A stretch of 64,000 nt of DNA from Idiomarina sp. (lineage in GTDB: Bacteria > Pseudomonadota > Gammaproteobacteria > Enterobacterales > Alteromonadaceae), in the NCBI GenBank assembly GCA_020831965.1, contig JAFIFP010000007.1, positions 62,001-126,000 on the forward strand, written 5' to 3'. The notes under the pieces were generated by a model. The model saw nothing but the letters and a program-made list of their open reading frames with translations. It searched no databases and was not told the DNA's origin. The position numbers and the translations under genes are program-made. Of this stretch, positions 43,991 to 53,679 are shown piece after piece; position 1 is the first letter of the stretch; every line of letters begins with the position of its first letter.

Positions 43991-46900
43991 GCGTCTGCTC
44001 CTTCAATAAGCACCTCAGCAACAGTCTCAAACTTCTTTCGATCAAACAGCTGATATACCAATGGAATAAAGAACAGCGTCAGGAGCGTGGCGAATAGTAG
44101 GCCACTAATGACGGTAATTGCCATGGCCGCGCTGAGCTCTGCTCCTTCCCCAATCCCTAACGCAAGTGGCGTTAGACCCAAGACCGTGGTGAGTGTTGTC
44201 ATTAAAATAGGACGGAGGCGTTGCGATGCTGCCTGTTGAATGGCTTCGAGACGTGCGACACCCTCGGTGCGTAGCTGATTAATACGATCAATTAACACAA
44301 TGGCATTATTCACCACGATACCGCATAGCATAATGAGTCCAATGAAGACCACGACACTGAGAGGGGTGTTGGTTAACCACAACCCAAGTACGGAGCCTGC
44401 GGCAGCGAGAGGCACCGAGAACATGATCAGGAGCGGATGTCCGAAACTCTCGAACTGTGAGGCCATGACGAGGTAAACGAGGAACACTGCAAGTGCGAGG
44501 GCGAAGAGTAGTGAGCGATAAGACTCTTCGAGCAGTTCACTTTGACCGCCAACGCGCACGTCAACACCCGGTGGTAACTGCAGAGTATTGATAATGCCTT
44601 GCAACTCGTCTGAGGCCTTACGGATATTGCCGTCGACCACTTGTAGACTCATGAGTGCGACGCGTTGTTGGTTCACACGGCTAATTTCACCAGGGCCAGT
44701 TGCAAGTGAGATATCAGCGACTGCGGATAAGGGGAGCTCAATATCCGAACCGGGATTGATAATCAGCGTGGCAAGCGACTCTGGGTCTTCTCGACTCATA
44801 TCGGGAAGACGCACGCGAATATCGACTTGGCGATCATCAATGCTGTACTTACTCGCCACTTGACCGCCAATTTTATTACTAATCAGACGGGCAACGTCTG
44901 GAGCAGATAGTCCCGCAAATGCGAGCCTTGCGTGATCAAATTTCACAGTCAGCTCGGGTTGACCTGCGGCAATTCCAGAGCGGATGTCACGGAAATTAGG
45001 ATGACCATCAAGTTGTTGCTGTAACGCCAGTGAGACGCGACGCACACGCTCGAGATCATGTCCTTGAATTTCGAGTAGGATCGGCATTTCCATACTGATC
45101 AGTTCAGGGAAGGCTATTTGTGCGGTGAGGTCGGGCAGACCTGCCACATAGTGTCGCACTTCATCAATCAAAGCATAACGTTCCGCTTCAGACAGACTGG
45201 TTCGGCTCACTAAATGGATACGTCCCCAGTAGTCACCACCCTGATTGGCCGAAATTTGCATTAAGCTACCAATACCCGCAACCGAGTAACTGCGCTCAAT
45301 TCGATCATCGCTAGCAAAACGCTGTGCAATAGTCCGAAGCGTTGCGTCAGTACCTTGAATCGGAGTGCCTCGCGGCATTTCAATGTCCACGTAAAACTCG
45401 TTCTGCTCCATACTGGGAATGAGTTCCGCGGACAGGCGAGGTAACGCTAGAAATGCACTGGTAGTCACCAAAACAAAGCCCAAGAAGAAAATCACAGGTT
45501 GACGCTGCATTCTTTGCAGACCGTTGCCATGAATAGCGCGAACGCCGTTGAGACCGCGATCAAAGCCATTGAGTATAGGTTGACTCAAACGTTTCACTAG
45601 CCAGCTGACACCAGCCCAGATGCTACGAGAAATCCAGATCAAAAAGCGTGGTATCGCAACAATCAGACCATAGCGGAGCCACGCGAAGGGAATGATGATT
45701 TTCTTCAGACCTTTGCGTGGCAGTGGGCGTTGCAGGGCATTGAGATTTGTAGTCGATTCACCAATGGTCTCGCCACGAGAAGCGAGCATAGGGATCAGTG
45801 TTAATGCGACCACTAAGCTGGCAATCAAGGCGAAGGTAACGGTCAGGGCTTGGTCTTTAAATAACTGGCCAGCTAAGCCGCTAACGAATATTAGCGGAAC
45901 GAATACGGCAAGCGTAGTCAGTGTGGATGCGGTGACTGCACTTGCCACTTCCTTAGTACCTTCAATAGCGGCAGTGCGAACGGCATCTCCCTCGTTACGT
46001 CGGCGCTCAATGTTTTCGAGCACCACAATGGCATTGTCCACGAGTAAGCCAACTGCAAGCGCAATGCCGCCGAGTGACATAATGTTGAGTGTGAGGTTAC
46101 CTGCGTACATGAGGAAGAAGGTGGTAACGACAGATACTGGGATCGCAAGAGAAATAATTAATGTTGGTTTGAGTCGACGTAGGAACAGCAGAATAACCAA
46201 CATCGCAAGTAAACCACCGTAAACCGCATTTGAACGCACGGAATTGATGGCGTTGCGAATAAATTGAGACTGATCTGCCAAGAGTTCCAGTTGATAGCCT
46301 GCTGGCAGGTTACGTTGCACGTGAGGAAGGCGCGCGCGAACAGCATCAGCAACTGCAACGGTGTTGGCATCGCCTTCACGATAAAGGTTGAGTTCGATCG
46401 CTTCCATGCCATTAACGCGGCTGATCGAGGTACGGTCCTTATGACCGAGTCGGACTTCAGCAATATCGCGCAATTGAATGGGTATACCGTTTCGAGTCGC
46501 GATGTAGATGGACTCGATATCTTCTAAGCTACGGAATTGGTTAAGGGTACGAACTAAAAACTCTTGTCGCCCACTTTGCACTCTACCGCCAGCTTGGTTG
46601 ACGTTTTCTGCACGCAGACGTTGCACAATGGTGTCAGGGTCGATGTTTAGTTGACTGGTTAATTGCTCGTCGATGAGCACTTGTACTTCATCTTCGAGAC
46701 CTCCACCAGTGCGCACAGCGGCTACGCCCGAAACGCTCTCAAGGTCACGTTTTAACTCTTCATCAGCATAGCGACGAAGGGTTTGAAGATCGCCAGAACC
46801 GCTCAGCGCTAAACGCATGATCGGCTCCATGTTGGGATTGAAGCGCAGTAATACGGGTTTATCAATATCGAGGGGAAGGGCGACCATGTCGAGCTTTTCG

Positions 46901-47226
46901 CGAACTTCAATGGCCGCCATGTCCATGGAGGTTCCCCAAGCAAACTCCATGACAATGTCTGATTGCCCTGCGCGTGCATAAGACGTGATAGTGCGAACAC
47001 CACGAACGGTGCCGAGAGATTCTTCCACCGGACGATTAATTAACTGCTCAACTTCGGCGGGCGCAGCACCAGGGTAGAGTGTTCTCACGGTAAGCGTGGG
47101 GTAACTTAAATCTGGAAGTAGCGTGACCGGCAAGCGGCCAAGCGCCACCATCCCGAACAGGGCGATCGCCAGGGTAAACATCACCACTGTTACGGGACGA
47201 TGGACAGCAACTTGAGGCAGTTTCAT
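43987..47226 (-). CDS. RND efflux permease, first of a tandem pair
   Basis: AcrB/HAE-type proton-driven permease, 1079 residues. It opens KLPQVAVHRPVTVVMFTLAIAL; the helix 4 motif is GGIALAVGLLVDNAIVVLENIE, and the second half ends GAELSAAMAITVISGLLFATLLTLFFIPLVYQL. About 50 residues more than AcrB-like proteins of 1030 are placed mainly in the cytoplasmic linker between the halves (around 495-560, hydrophobic and basic). The gene overlaps the adaptor gene by 4 bases upstream and the second permease by 4 bases downstream, a tight operon. Confidence 0.93.
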   Translation of the reverse strand: MKLPQVAVHRPVTVVMFTLAIALFGMVALGRLPVTLLPDLSYPTLTVRTLYPGAAPAEVEQLINRPVEESLGTVRGVRTITSYARAGQSDIVMEFAWGTSMDMAAIEVREKLDMVALPLDIDKPVLLRFNPNMEPIMRLALSGSGDLQTLRRYADEELKRDLESVSGVAAVRTGGGLEDEVQVLIDEQLTSQLNIDPDTIVQRLRAENVNQAGGRVQSGRQEFLVRTLNQFRSLEDIESIYIATRNGIPIQLRDIAEVRLGHKDRTSISRVNGMEAIELNLYREGDANTVAVADAVRARLPHVQRNLPAGYQLELLADQSQFIRNAINSVRSNAVYGGLLAMLVILLFLRRLKPTLIISLAIPVSVVTTFFLMYAGNLTLNIMSLGGIALAVGLLVDNAIVVLENIERRRNEGDAVRTAAIEGTKEVASAVTASTLTTLAVFVPLIFVSGLAGQLFKDQALTVTFALIASLVVALTLIPMLASRGETIGESTTNLNALQRPLPRKGLKKIIIPFAWLRYGLIVAIPRFLIWISRSIWAGVSWLVKRLSQPILNGFDRGLNGVRAIHGNGLQRMQRQPVIFFLGFVLVTTSAFLALPRLSAELIPSMEQNEFYVDIEMPRGTPIQGTDATLRTIAQRFASDDRIERSYSVAGIGSLMQISANQGGDYWGRIHLVSRTSLSEAERYALIDEVRHYVAGLPDLTAQIAFPELISMEMPILLEIQGHDLERVRRVSLALQQQLDGHPNFRDIRSGIAAGQPELTVKFDHARLAFAGLSAPDVARLISNKIGGQVASKYSIDDRQVDIRVRLPDMSREDPESLATLIINPGSDIELPLSAVADISLATGPGEISRVNQQRVALMSLQVVDGNIRKASDELQGIINTLQLPPGVDVRVGGQSELLEESYRSLLFALALAVFLVYLVMASQFESFGHPLLIMFSVPLAAAGSVLGLWLTNTPLSVVVFIGLIMLCGIVVNNAIVLIDRINQLRTEGVARLEAIQQAASQRLRPILMTTLTTVLGLTPLALGIGEGAELSAAMAITVISGLLFATLLTLFFIPLVYQLFDRKKFETVAEVLIEGADA

Positions 47227-48284
47227 AGCTTAATTTCCTCGACTTTCGCAGCGTCACGCAGGTTGTTGTGACCTGTGATTATGAGGCTGTGTCCTTCGTC
47301 GAGGCCTTGAATGATTTCGATCCAGCCCGCTTCACGTAAACCTGTGCTCACTTCGATACGCTGCGCCAGACCTTCAGATACGGTAAACACATGTGATTGG
47401 TTATCCACACGAATCAATGCGTCTTGAGGAATGCGCACCACATTCTGACGTTCCGCGTAATGCACATTGACGCGGCTAAACATACCAGCACGGAGGCGAT
47501 AATCAGTATTCGGCACTGCCAGTACGACACGGAAGGTACCGGATGCAGAATCAATCACAGGACTGATGCGGGCAACGCTCGCCGTAACAGTTCCGAATTC
47601 GGGCATCGCGGGTAAGCGAATTTCAGCTGACTGACCCGTTTGAATATGCACGATGGCATGCTCTGGCAAGTTGACTGTTGCCCGAAGTACTGAACTGTCG
47701 ACCACATGAAAGAGTGTTTTCGGCTGCCATGCTTGGATGAGGTTACCGGTACGCGCGTAGCGCTGTGAAATATGCCCGCTAATAGGGGCGCGAATGACTG
47801 TTTCGCGTAAATCAATCTCTGCGATCTCAAGCTGTGCCGTGAGTGCGTCTTTGCGAGATTGTAAGCGTTCGACTGCTTCTGCACTTACCATTTGACGCTC
47901 AGCCAACTGGTGGTGGCGCGTCAATTCTTGCTTCACGTTGCGAAGCTCCGCGGCAATTTGGTCACGCGCTAAGGAATAACGTGACGACTCCAATCGCGCC
48001 AATGCTTGTCCTTGCTCCACGAAGTCACCTTCTTCAACGAAGATCTCTTCAATGATGCCGCTGACGCGCGGAACCACATCTGTGGATTCTTCGGCCTCTA
48101 GAATGGCGCTTGCTTGGAATGAGGCGCGGACTGTGCCGCGATCAACCAGAATAGTTTCCACTGGAACACCACGCTCTTCGGCTTGGGCTTGCTGTTTGCC
48201 GTTGTTTGCACCGGCATTGCCGCATGCAGTTAGCGTGAGAGTAGCGCTGATAAGCGCAGCGATTGAAATTAGACGAGTATTCAT
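47223..48284 (-). CDS. RND efflux periplasmic adaptor (HlyD/AcrA family), lipoprotein
   Basis: Membrane-fusion protein that links RND permeases to an outer-membrane channel. The 353-residue protein has a signal with lipobox LTAC (Cys21), lipoyl halves (VVPRVSGIIEEIFVEEGDFVEQGQ and VIRAPISGHISQRYARTGN), a coiled-coil hairpin (about 105-165), and a beta-barrel with AEIRLPAMPEFG. ATG 48284 follows AGGGG; a longer frame to 48365 precedes the signal and is rejected. It is first gene of the operon. No TolC-type channel is encoded nearby. Confidence 0.92.
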   Translation of the reverse strand: MNTRLISIAALISATLTLTACGNAGANNGKQQAQAEERGVPVETILVDRGTVRASFQASAILEAEESTDVVPRVSGIIEEIFVEEGDFVEQGQALARLESSRYSLARDQIAAELRNVKQELTRHHQLAERQMVSAEAVERLQSRKDALTAQLEIAEIDLRETVIRAPISGHISQRYARTGNLIQAWQPKTLFHVVDSSVLRATVNLPEHAIVHIQTGQSAEIRLPAMPEFGTVTASVARISPVIDSASGTFRVVLAVPNTDYRLRAGMFSRVNVHYAERQNVVRIPQDALIRVDNQSHVFTVSEGLAQRIEVSTGLREAGWIEIIQGLDEGHSLIITGHNNLRDAAKVEEIKL

Positions 48285-48506
48285 AAATTCCCCTAGCGAA
48301 TACAAATAGATGACACATAAGATGCAGCAGATATTGCAGCAGCTGTGCCAATCTTGTTCGGCCATTATAAGTTACTGAATTAACTTTGAATTTCTATTTA
48401 TTGTAAGAAAGTGTAAGTGAGGTCTAGTAACCGTTCCCACTAACCATTAGTCAAATTCGCTAACCCGTCTGGTCAAAATAGTTATAAGAAATATCAAAAA
48501 AGATAT

Positions 48507-48538
48507 AGACATTTAGACGTCTAGAAATCTAGAATGGC
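48507..48538 (+). promoter_or_regulatory. MetJ operator (tandem met boxes) upstream of metY
   Basis: Contiguous 8-mers against consensus AGACGTCT: AGACATTT (48507-48514), AGACGTCT (48515-48522, perfect), AGAAATCT (48523-48530) and AGAATGGC (48531-48538, weak). The array ends 39 bases before the metY ATG. MetJ binds such arrays cooperatively with SAM. metJ itself is not in the window. Confidence 0.85.
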
Positions 48539-48577
48539 AAGGGTCACTAGTTATCGTTTAAAGCGGAGAGAAAATAC

Positions 48578-49858
48578 ATGCGTCTGGAGTCACTTGCACT
48601 GCACCATGGTTATGAGGCTGAAGCCACGACACGAGCTGCGGCAGTGCCTATCTATCAAACAACTTCATTTACTTTTGAGAACACTCAGCACGGCGCTGAT
48701 TTGTTTGATCTTAAGGTTGAAGGAAATATCTATTCTCGGATTATGAACCCAACTAATGCCGTGCTAGAACAACGCTTAGCAGCGATTGAAGGAGGCATTG
48801 GTGCATTGGCCTTGGCTTCAGGAATGGCGGCAATTACCTACACCATACAAACCATCACCGGCGTGGGTGACAATATTGTTAGTATTAGCCAGCTGTATGG
48901 GGGTACTTATAATTTGTTTGCCCACTCATTACCGCAGCAGGGTATTGATGTGCGCTTTGCGTCCCATGAGGACTTTGACGGGCTTGAAGCTTTAATTGAC
49001 GAGCGTACTAAGCTGCTGTTCTGTGAATCTATTGGCAACCCTGCGGGCAATGTGGTCGACATTCCTCGTTTGGCAGAAATCGCAAATCGCCATGGTATTC
49101 CATTGGTGGTGGATAATACCGTAGCGACACCTGTGCTCTGTCGTCCAATTGAGCAGGGAGCACATATTGTGATCCACAGCCTCACCAAATACATTGGTGG
49201 TCATGGCACAACAGTCGGCGGCATTATTATTGACGGTGGAAAGTTTGATTGGGCCGCGCAACCGCAGCGCTATCCGCAATTGAATCAGCCCGATCCGTCT
49301 TATCACGGCGTGGTGTACACCGAAGCACTAGGGGAAGCTGCGTTTATTGGCCGCGCTCGCGTAGTACCTCTGCGCAATACCGGCGCTAGCTTGGCTGCGC
49401 AAAGTGCATTTAATATTCTGCAAGGTCTTGAAACGCTGGCGCTGCGAATAGAACGACACTGTGATAACGCGCAGGCATTAGCGGAATACTTGCAACAGCA
49501 TCCAGCGATTTCTTGGGTCAATTATGCAGGTCTCGAGAGCAGTCCATATCATGCGTTAACGCATAAAGTGACGGCGGGCAAGGCATCCGGCATTCTAAGT
49601 TTTGGCATTAAAGGAGGCCAAGCCGCGGCCGTGAAATTTATCGATGCATTGCAGCTTATTCTGCGATTAGTGAACATCGGTGACGCGAAGTCGCTTGCGT
49701 GTCATCCGGCATCCACCACACATCGCCAACTTAACCCGCAAGAGCTTGCAAAAGCGGGCGTGTCTGAAGATCTGGTACGTATTTCTGTGGGAATTGAACA
49801 CATCGACGACATTATTGCAGATGTGGAACAGGCTTTGGTGAAGTCTCAACAACTCTAA
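48578..49858 (+). CDS. metY: O-acetylhomoserine sulfhydrylase (aminocarboxypropyltransferase)
   Basis: PLP enzyme of the Cys/Met metabolism family that forms homocysteine directly from an acylated homoserine and sulfide. The 426 residues begin LESLALHHGYEAEATTRAAAVPIYQTTSF (in part) and have NPTNAVLEQRLAAIEGG, the PLP lysine in HSLTKYIGGHG (Lys204), and a C-terminal LVRISVGIEHIDDI. The length and NIYSRIMNPT favour MetY over MetB/MetC or MetZ. A MetJ operator precedes it. GCGGAGAGA at about 48560-48568 is the RBS. Confidence 0.93.
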   Translation: MRLESLALHHGYEAEATTRAAAVPIYQTTSFTFENTQHGADLFDLKVEGNIYSRIMNPTNAVLEQRLAAIEGGIGALALASGMAAITYTIQTITGVGDNIVSISQLYGGTYNLFAHSLPQQGIDVRFASHEDFDGLEALIDERTKLLFCESIGNPAGNVVDIPRLAEIANRHGIPLVVDNTVATPVLCRPIEQGAHIVIHSLTKYIGGHGTTVGGIIIDGGKFDWAAQPQRYPQLNQPDPSYHGVVYTEALGEAAFIGRARVVPLRNTGASLAAQSAFNILQGLETLALRIERHCDNAQALAEYLQQHPAISWVNYAGLESSPYHALTHKVTAGKASGILSFGIKGGQAAAVKFIDALQLILRLVNIGDAKSLACHPASTTHRQLNPQELAKAGVSEDLVRISVGIEHIDDIIADVEQALVKSQQL

Positions 49859-49874
49859 TCCTCTTCGATTTACT

Positions 49875-50726
49875 TCACTGTTTGCCGCGGCTTCTGGTCG
49901 CGGCTTTTTTTATCCATTCATGCATTAAATCAATACCGAATTGCCGCCATGGAGGCGCAATCTCGGCTGTCACTTGTGCGCCACTTGCTGTGACGAGGTC
50001 ATGCTCTGGCAGTTCGGTACTCAGGCCATTCGCGCGATCGCGTTGATATTCTCGTTGCAGCGTATCTAGATCATATTCTGGATGTGCGAGTAAATAGAAG
50101 TTTTCGTCTTGGTCGAAGAGCAGTGTAGCGCCAGCTTCCTGCGACCAGAGCGCAATCTTGATGTCCGCATTGGCCTTCAAGGCCGCTTGATTCACTTGCG
50201 CATAACGCGAGTGTGGTAGAGCAACTGCTGAATACGACGAGGCTGTGCTGCTGGGTTCAGCGTGAAAGATGCCGAAAAGTTTGCGAGTTCGACGCTCAAG
50301 GGGGATTTGGAAAAAGGAATGAAGAGCGACATTGGCGGCCCAGCAACTGAAGAACATAGGAACTTGACGTTCTCTCATTCGATTGAGTTTGGTTTTAAGT
50401 TCTGGCCAGTAGAGCACTTCATCGAGCGACTTTTGTCCGAGCGGCGCGCCAGTAATAATCAGTCCATCTAGGTCATTTGGTATATCGGCAGTGTAGTAAT
50501 TCGCAAGGTACTCTGGGCTAATGTGTTTAGGTAGGTAGCTGTGCGTGCGTAGCAACAGCAAGTCAATTTTTGCGGGTTGGGGCGTAAGCAAATTAAACCA
50601 ATGCTTCTCAGTTGTGACCTTGTCAGGCATTAGGTTCAGCAAACCGATGCGTAGCTCGGCAGGCCCGCTAGCCTTTGGCATATGCGGCTCTCGGTGCTGT
50701 GACGGGGTGACAATGTTTAAAGGCAT
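49875..50726 (-). CDS. metA: Homoserine O-acyltransferase MetA
   Basis: Activates homoserine for methionine synthesis by O-acylation. The family motifs are LRIGLLNLMPDKVTTEKHWF, DGLIITGAPLGQKSLDEVLYW, the nucleophile in FFSCWAANVAL, and the HPEYDLDTL histidine/glutamate. At 283 residues it is shorter than E. coli MetA (309). The glycine of GAPLG is at the position that, in described MetA enzymes, favours succinyl-CoA, while Glu favours acetyl-CoA; thus succinyl transfer is predicted. It is convergent with metY; the terminator of metY lies inside its 3' end. No MetJ box was seen in front. Confidence 0.9.
   Translation of the reverse strand: MPLNIVTPSQHREPHMPKASGPAELRIGLLNLMPDKVTTEKHWFNLLTPQPAKIDLLLLRTHSYLPKHISPEYLANYYTADIPNDLDGLIITGAPLGQKSLDEVLYWPELKTKLNRMRERQVPMFFSCWAANVALHSFFQIPLERRTRKLFGIFHAEPSSTASSYSAVALPHSRYAQVNQAALKANADIKIALWSQEAGATLLFDQDENFYLLAHPEYDLDTLQREYQRDRANGLSTELPEHDLVTASGAQVTAEIAPPWRQFGIDLMHEWIKKAATRSRGKQ
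49884..49911 (+). terminator. Terminator of metY, embedded in the 3' end of metA
   Basis: GCCGCG (49884-49889) / CGCGGC (49899-49904) with a 9-base loop and seven T. It is located within the last codons of the convergent metA gene. Confidence 0.75.
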
Positions 50727-50848
50727 GTTGAGTTCACTTTATTGGCCGAACCTAACTTTCTAGCAAAGCTAGTGTCCGAATCACTATAGGTTGCTGTACA
50801 CCGCGTAAATGCACTCGATTAAAGTAAATGATTACTCGTTGATTTTCT

Positions 50849-52324
50849 ATGAAAAAAGCTCTTGAATTAATAGCTCAGTCCCTGCAAGAAGCAGACTCCC
50901 TCGAAGGCCTCGCTCGCCCGTTACTTAATTTATTGGCTCAAGTCAGTGATTTAGATGTGGCTTATCTGACCGAAATTTATGCGTCTCGCGGTGTGCAAAA
51001 GGTTCATTATGTACAAGGTGATGGACCCCTTGAAATTCCTGAAGGTTTGGAAGTGCCTTGGGACGATACGCTGTGCAAACGTGCTCTCGAGTCTAATACG
51101 CCCTTTACCAATGACGTTGGCGGTTGTTGGGCGGATTCCGATGCGGCGCGCCTGCTTGGTATCGCCACATACGCTTCAGTACCGGTAAAGTATGCGGATG
51201 GTACCTTATATGGAACTCTATGTGGCGCAAGCCTTGAATCAAAGACTGTTTCAGCGCAGGCAATGGAGCTATTGAAGTTATGTGCAGAACTGATCTCCAA
51301 TCAGTTGGAGCGGGAAGCTGCACGAAAAGAAGCTTTGGCGCGAGCTCAAGAGGCTGAATTGCAAATCAAGCAATTAGAATTGCTTGCTGAGATCAGTCGT
51401 TTTTGTTTGGGTGCCCAGACACTCGATAGTGCCTTGCAGTTTGCCGCCGAGCAATTGGAGCGGGCTGAGTTTGCGCAACAAGTTGGTATTTGGACCTACT
51501 CAGATGACTGGGAAGCACGCGGCCCTGACAGCATTGAACTCAGTCAGCATTTACGTGAGTTAGTGCATGATTGTAGCGAACAACTTCAGGCGATTGTTCG
51601 TAATGAAGTCGAGCCCTTAATATGGTTTGATGCGGGCAAAGAGGTGGTCTTGTTGATTACTTCTGATGAAGCAGTTGAGGGCGCTCTGCTACTGATTCGT
51701 GAGGCTTCTTTTGACGAAAAAGCGAATAACCTAGCACTGCTGCGCAACATCGCTAACGCACTATCGCTGCTGGCTGCACGCCTTTGTGACCATGCAGGTT
51801 TAGATCGGTTGAATCGTCAACTGGAACAGCAAGCTTTTACCGACGCACTTACGGGTTTACCTAATCGTCGGGCTCTCATTGATGAGTTTGAGCGCATGTT
51901 AGCCCGTGCTCAGCGGCAAGAAGCCCCCCTGTATATTGCATTTATTGATTTGGACAAATTCAAGCTGATTAATGATGAGCATGGTCATGATGTGGGGGAT
52001 GAGTTTCTACGGGAGTTTGCTATGCGATTGCGCTCAAACGCTCGGCAAGGTGACTTTATTGCGCGCTATGGTGGGGACGAATTCGTCGTGCTGGCCCCAG
52101 GAACAGAACAAGATAATCAATGTACGAGTCAGACCATTCAAGATCGTTTTTCGACTGCGACCGAGGGACGCTTTGAGTTACCTTCATTGCAATTGGAATA
52201 CAACGGCCCATCGATTGGGGTTGTGAAGTGGACTCCGGGTGCAGAGTCGGATCCCGACAAGCTATTACAGCAGGCTGATGAAGCCATGTACCAGGTGAAG
52301 AGCGCGCGGCGAAAAGCGTTGTAA
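50849..52324 (+). CDS. GAF-GGDEF diguanylate cyclase, soluble
   Basis: A 491-residue cytoplasmic protein without membrane helices. An N-terminal GAF-type sensor (about 5-155, with VPVKYADGTLYGTLCGAS) is followed by a coiled coil (about 155-185), a second, degenerate GAF-like segment (185-310), and a C-terminal GGDEF domain with AFTDALTGLPNRRAL, IAFIDLDKFKLINDEHGHDVGD and YGGDEF (408-412). The I-site RQGD is present at the right distance, so it is probably an active, product-inhibited diguanylate cyclase. Its GAF ligand is unknown. It is monocistronic with its own terminator. Confidence 0.93.
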   Translation: MKKALELIAQSLQEADSLEGLARPLLNLLAQVSDLDVAYLTEIYASRGVQKVHYVQGDGPLEIPEGLEVPWDDTLCKRALESNTPFTNDVGGCWADSDAARLLGIATYASVPVKYADGTLYGTLCGASLESKTVSAQAMELLKLCAELISNQLEREAARKEALARAQEAELQIKQLELLAEISRFCLGAQTLDSALQFAAEQLERAEFAQQVGIWTYSDDWEARGPDSIELSQHLRELVHDCSEQLQAIVRNEVEPLIWFDAGKEVVLLITSDEAVEGALLLIREASFDEKANNLALLRNIANALSLLAARLCDHAGLDRLNRQLEQQAFTDALTGLPNRRALIDEFERMLARAQRQEAPLYIAFIDLDKFKLINDEHGHDVGDEFLREFAMRLRSNARQGDFIARYGGDEFVVLAPGTEQDNQCTSQTIQDRFSTATEGRFELPSLQLEYNGPSIGVVKWTPGAESDPDKLLQQADEAMYQVKSARRKAL

Positions 52325-52344
52325 CTTGGGTTGATAGAAAGTAA

Positions 52345-52376
52345 AAAGGCCAGTCATTTTGGACTGGCCTTTCTTA
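52345..52376 (+). terminator. Terminator between the GAF-GGDEF gene and gltA
   Basis: 11-bp perfect stem AAAGGCCAGTC / GACTGGCCTTT (52345-52355, 52362-52372), 6-base loop, then T-rich CTTATTTT. The A-rich left side may allow use by convergent gltA. Confidence 0.88.
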
Positions 52377-52398
52377 TTTTCATTGCTTGCGCAACAGA

Positions 52399-53679
52399 TT
52401 ACTTGTTGATTGCATCGAACTTGCGCTGCGCTTCGCCAGTGTAAAGCTGGCGAGGACGGCCAATTTTCTGAGTCGGTTCGCTCAGCATTTCGTGCCAATG
52501 TGAAATCCAACCCACAGTACGCGACAGTGCAAAAATCACTGTGAACATACTGGTTGGAATGCCAATCGCTTTCAAAATGATGCCTGAGTAGAAATCTACG
52601 TTCGGATAGAGTTTCTTCTCAACGAAATACTCATCTTCCAGTGCAATACGTTCAAGCTCCATGGCCACGTCGAGCAGAGGATCTTTGATGTTCAGTTCGC
52701 GAAGTACTTCGTGACAGGTTTCCCGCATGACTTTGGCGCGCGGATCGAAGTTCTTATAGACGCGGTGTCCGAAGCCCATTAAGCGGAACGGGTCATTTTT
52801 GTCTTTCGCTTTCTTAATAAACTCAGGAATTCGGTCGACTGAACCAATTTCGTCCAACATGCGCAAACAAGCCTCGTTCGCACCACCGTGTGCCGGTCCC
52901 CACAATGAGGCAACACCTGCAGCGATACAGGCATAAGGGTTCGCGCCAGAAGAACCTGCCAGTCGGACTGTTGAGGTCGAAGCATTCTGCTCATGGTCTG
53001 CATGCAAAGTAAAAATGCGATCCATTGCGCGAGCAATGATTGGATTCACTTCATAATCTTCAGCCGGAACCGAAAACATCATGTTTAGGAAGTTTTCAGA
53101 GTAGCTCAGACTATTCTTTGGATACACGAAGGGCTGACCGATGCTGTGCTTGTAGCACATGGCTGCAATAGTCGGCATTTTTGCAATTAAACGGTATGCA
53201 CTGCGAATGCGTTGCTCAGGATCCGAGATATTCAGGTCGTCATGATAGAAAGACGAGAGTGCTCCCGTAACAGCGCATAGCATGGCCATAGGGTGAGAAT
53301 CGCGACGGAAGCCATTAAAGAAATTATGAATTCCCTGATGCACCATAGTGTGATGCGTGATTGTTTCGCGGAATTCCGCATATTGCTCAGTGTTCGGTGC
53401 TTCGCCATGAATGAGCATGTAGCAGACTTCTAAGTAGTCAGCTTCAGTAGCCAATTGCTCGATTGGGTAGCCGCGATGAAGCAGGATGCCGTTATCGCCA
53501 TCGATATAGGTGATTTTTGATTCACACGAGCCAGTGGCTAGGAAACCCGGGTCAAAAGTGAAGTAACCATATTTGCCCAGCGTGCGGACGTCGATGACGT
53601 CGTGTCCTGCTGTGCCTGAAAGGATGGGCAGTTCAATAGAAGTGCCTTCAACCTGCAAAGTGGCCTTTCGATCAGCCAT
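52399..53679 (-). CDS. gltA: Citrate synthase (type II)
   Basis: Condenses oxaloacetate and acetyl-CoA to citrate at the entry of the TCA cycle. The 426 residues fit the hexameric, NADH-sensitive Gram-negative type: [36 protein letters not shown]-like [33 protein letters not shown] with the active-site His, and [19 protein letters not shown] stands 8 bases before ATG 53679. It is divergent from the sdh operon over a 362-base region. Confidence 0.97.
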   Translation of the reverse strand: MADRKATLQVEGTSIELPILSGTAGHDVIDVRTLGKYGYFTFDPGFLATGSCESKITYIDGDNGILLHRGYPIEQLATEADYLEVCYMLIHGEAPNTEQYAEFRETITHHTMVHQGIHNFFNGFRRDSHPMAMLCAVTGALSSFYHDDLNISDPEQRIRSAYRLIAKMPTIAAMCYKHSIGQPFVYPKNSLSYSENFLNMMFSVPAEDYEVNPIIARAMDRIFTLHADHEQNASTSTVRLAGSSGANPYACIAAGVASLWGPAHGGANEACLRMLDEIGSVDRIPEFIKKAKDKNDPFRLMGFGHRVYKNFDPRAKVMRETCHEVLRELNIKDPLLDVAMELERIALEDEYFVEKKLYPNVDFYSGIILKAIGIPTSMFTVIFALSRTVGWISHWHEMLSEPTQKIGRPRQLYTGEAQRKFDAINK

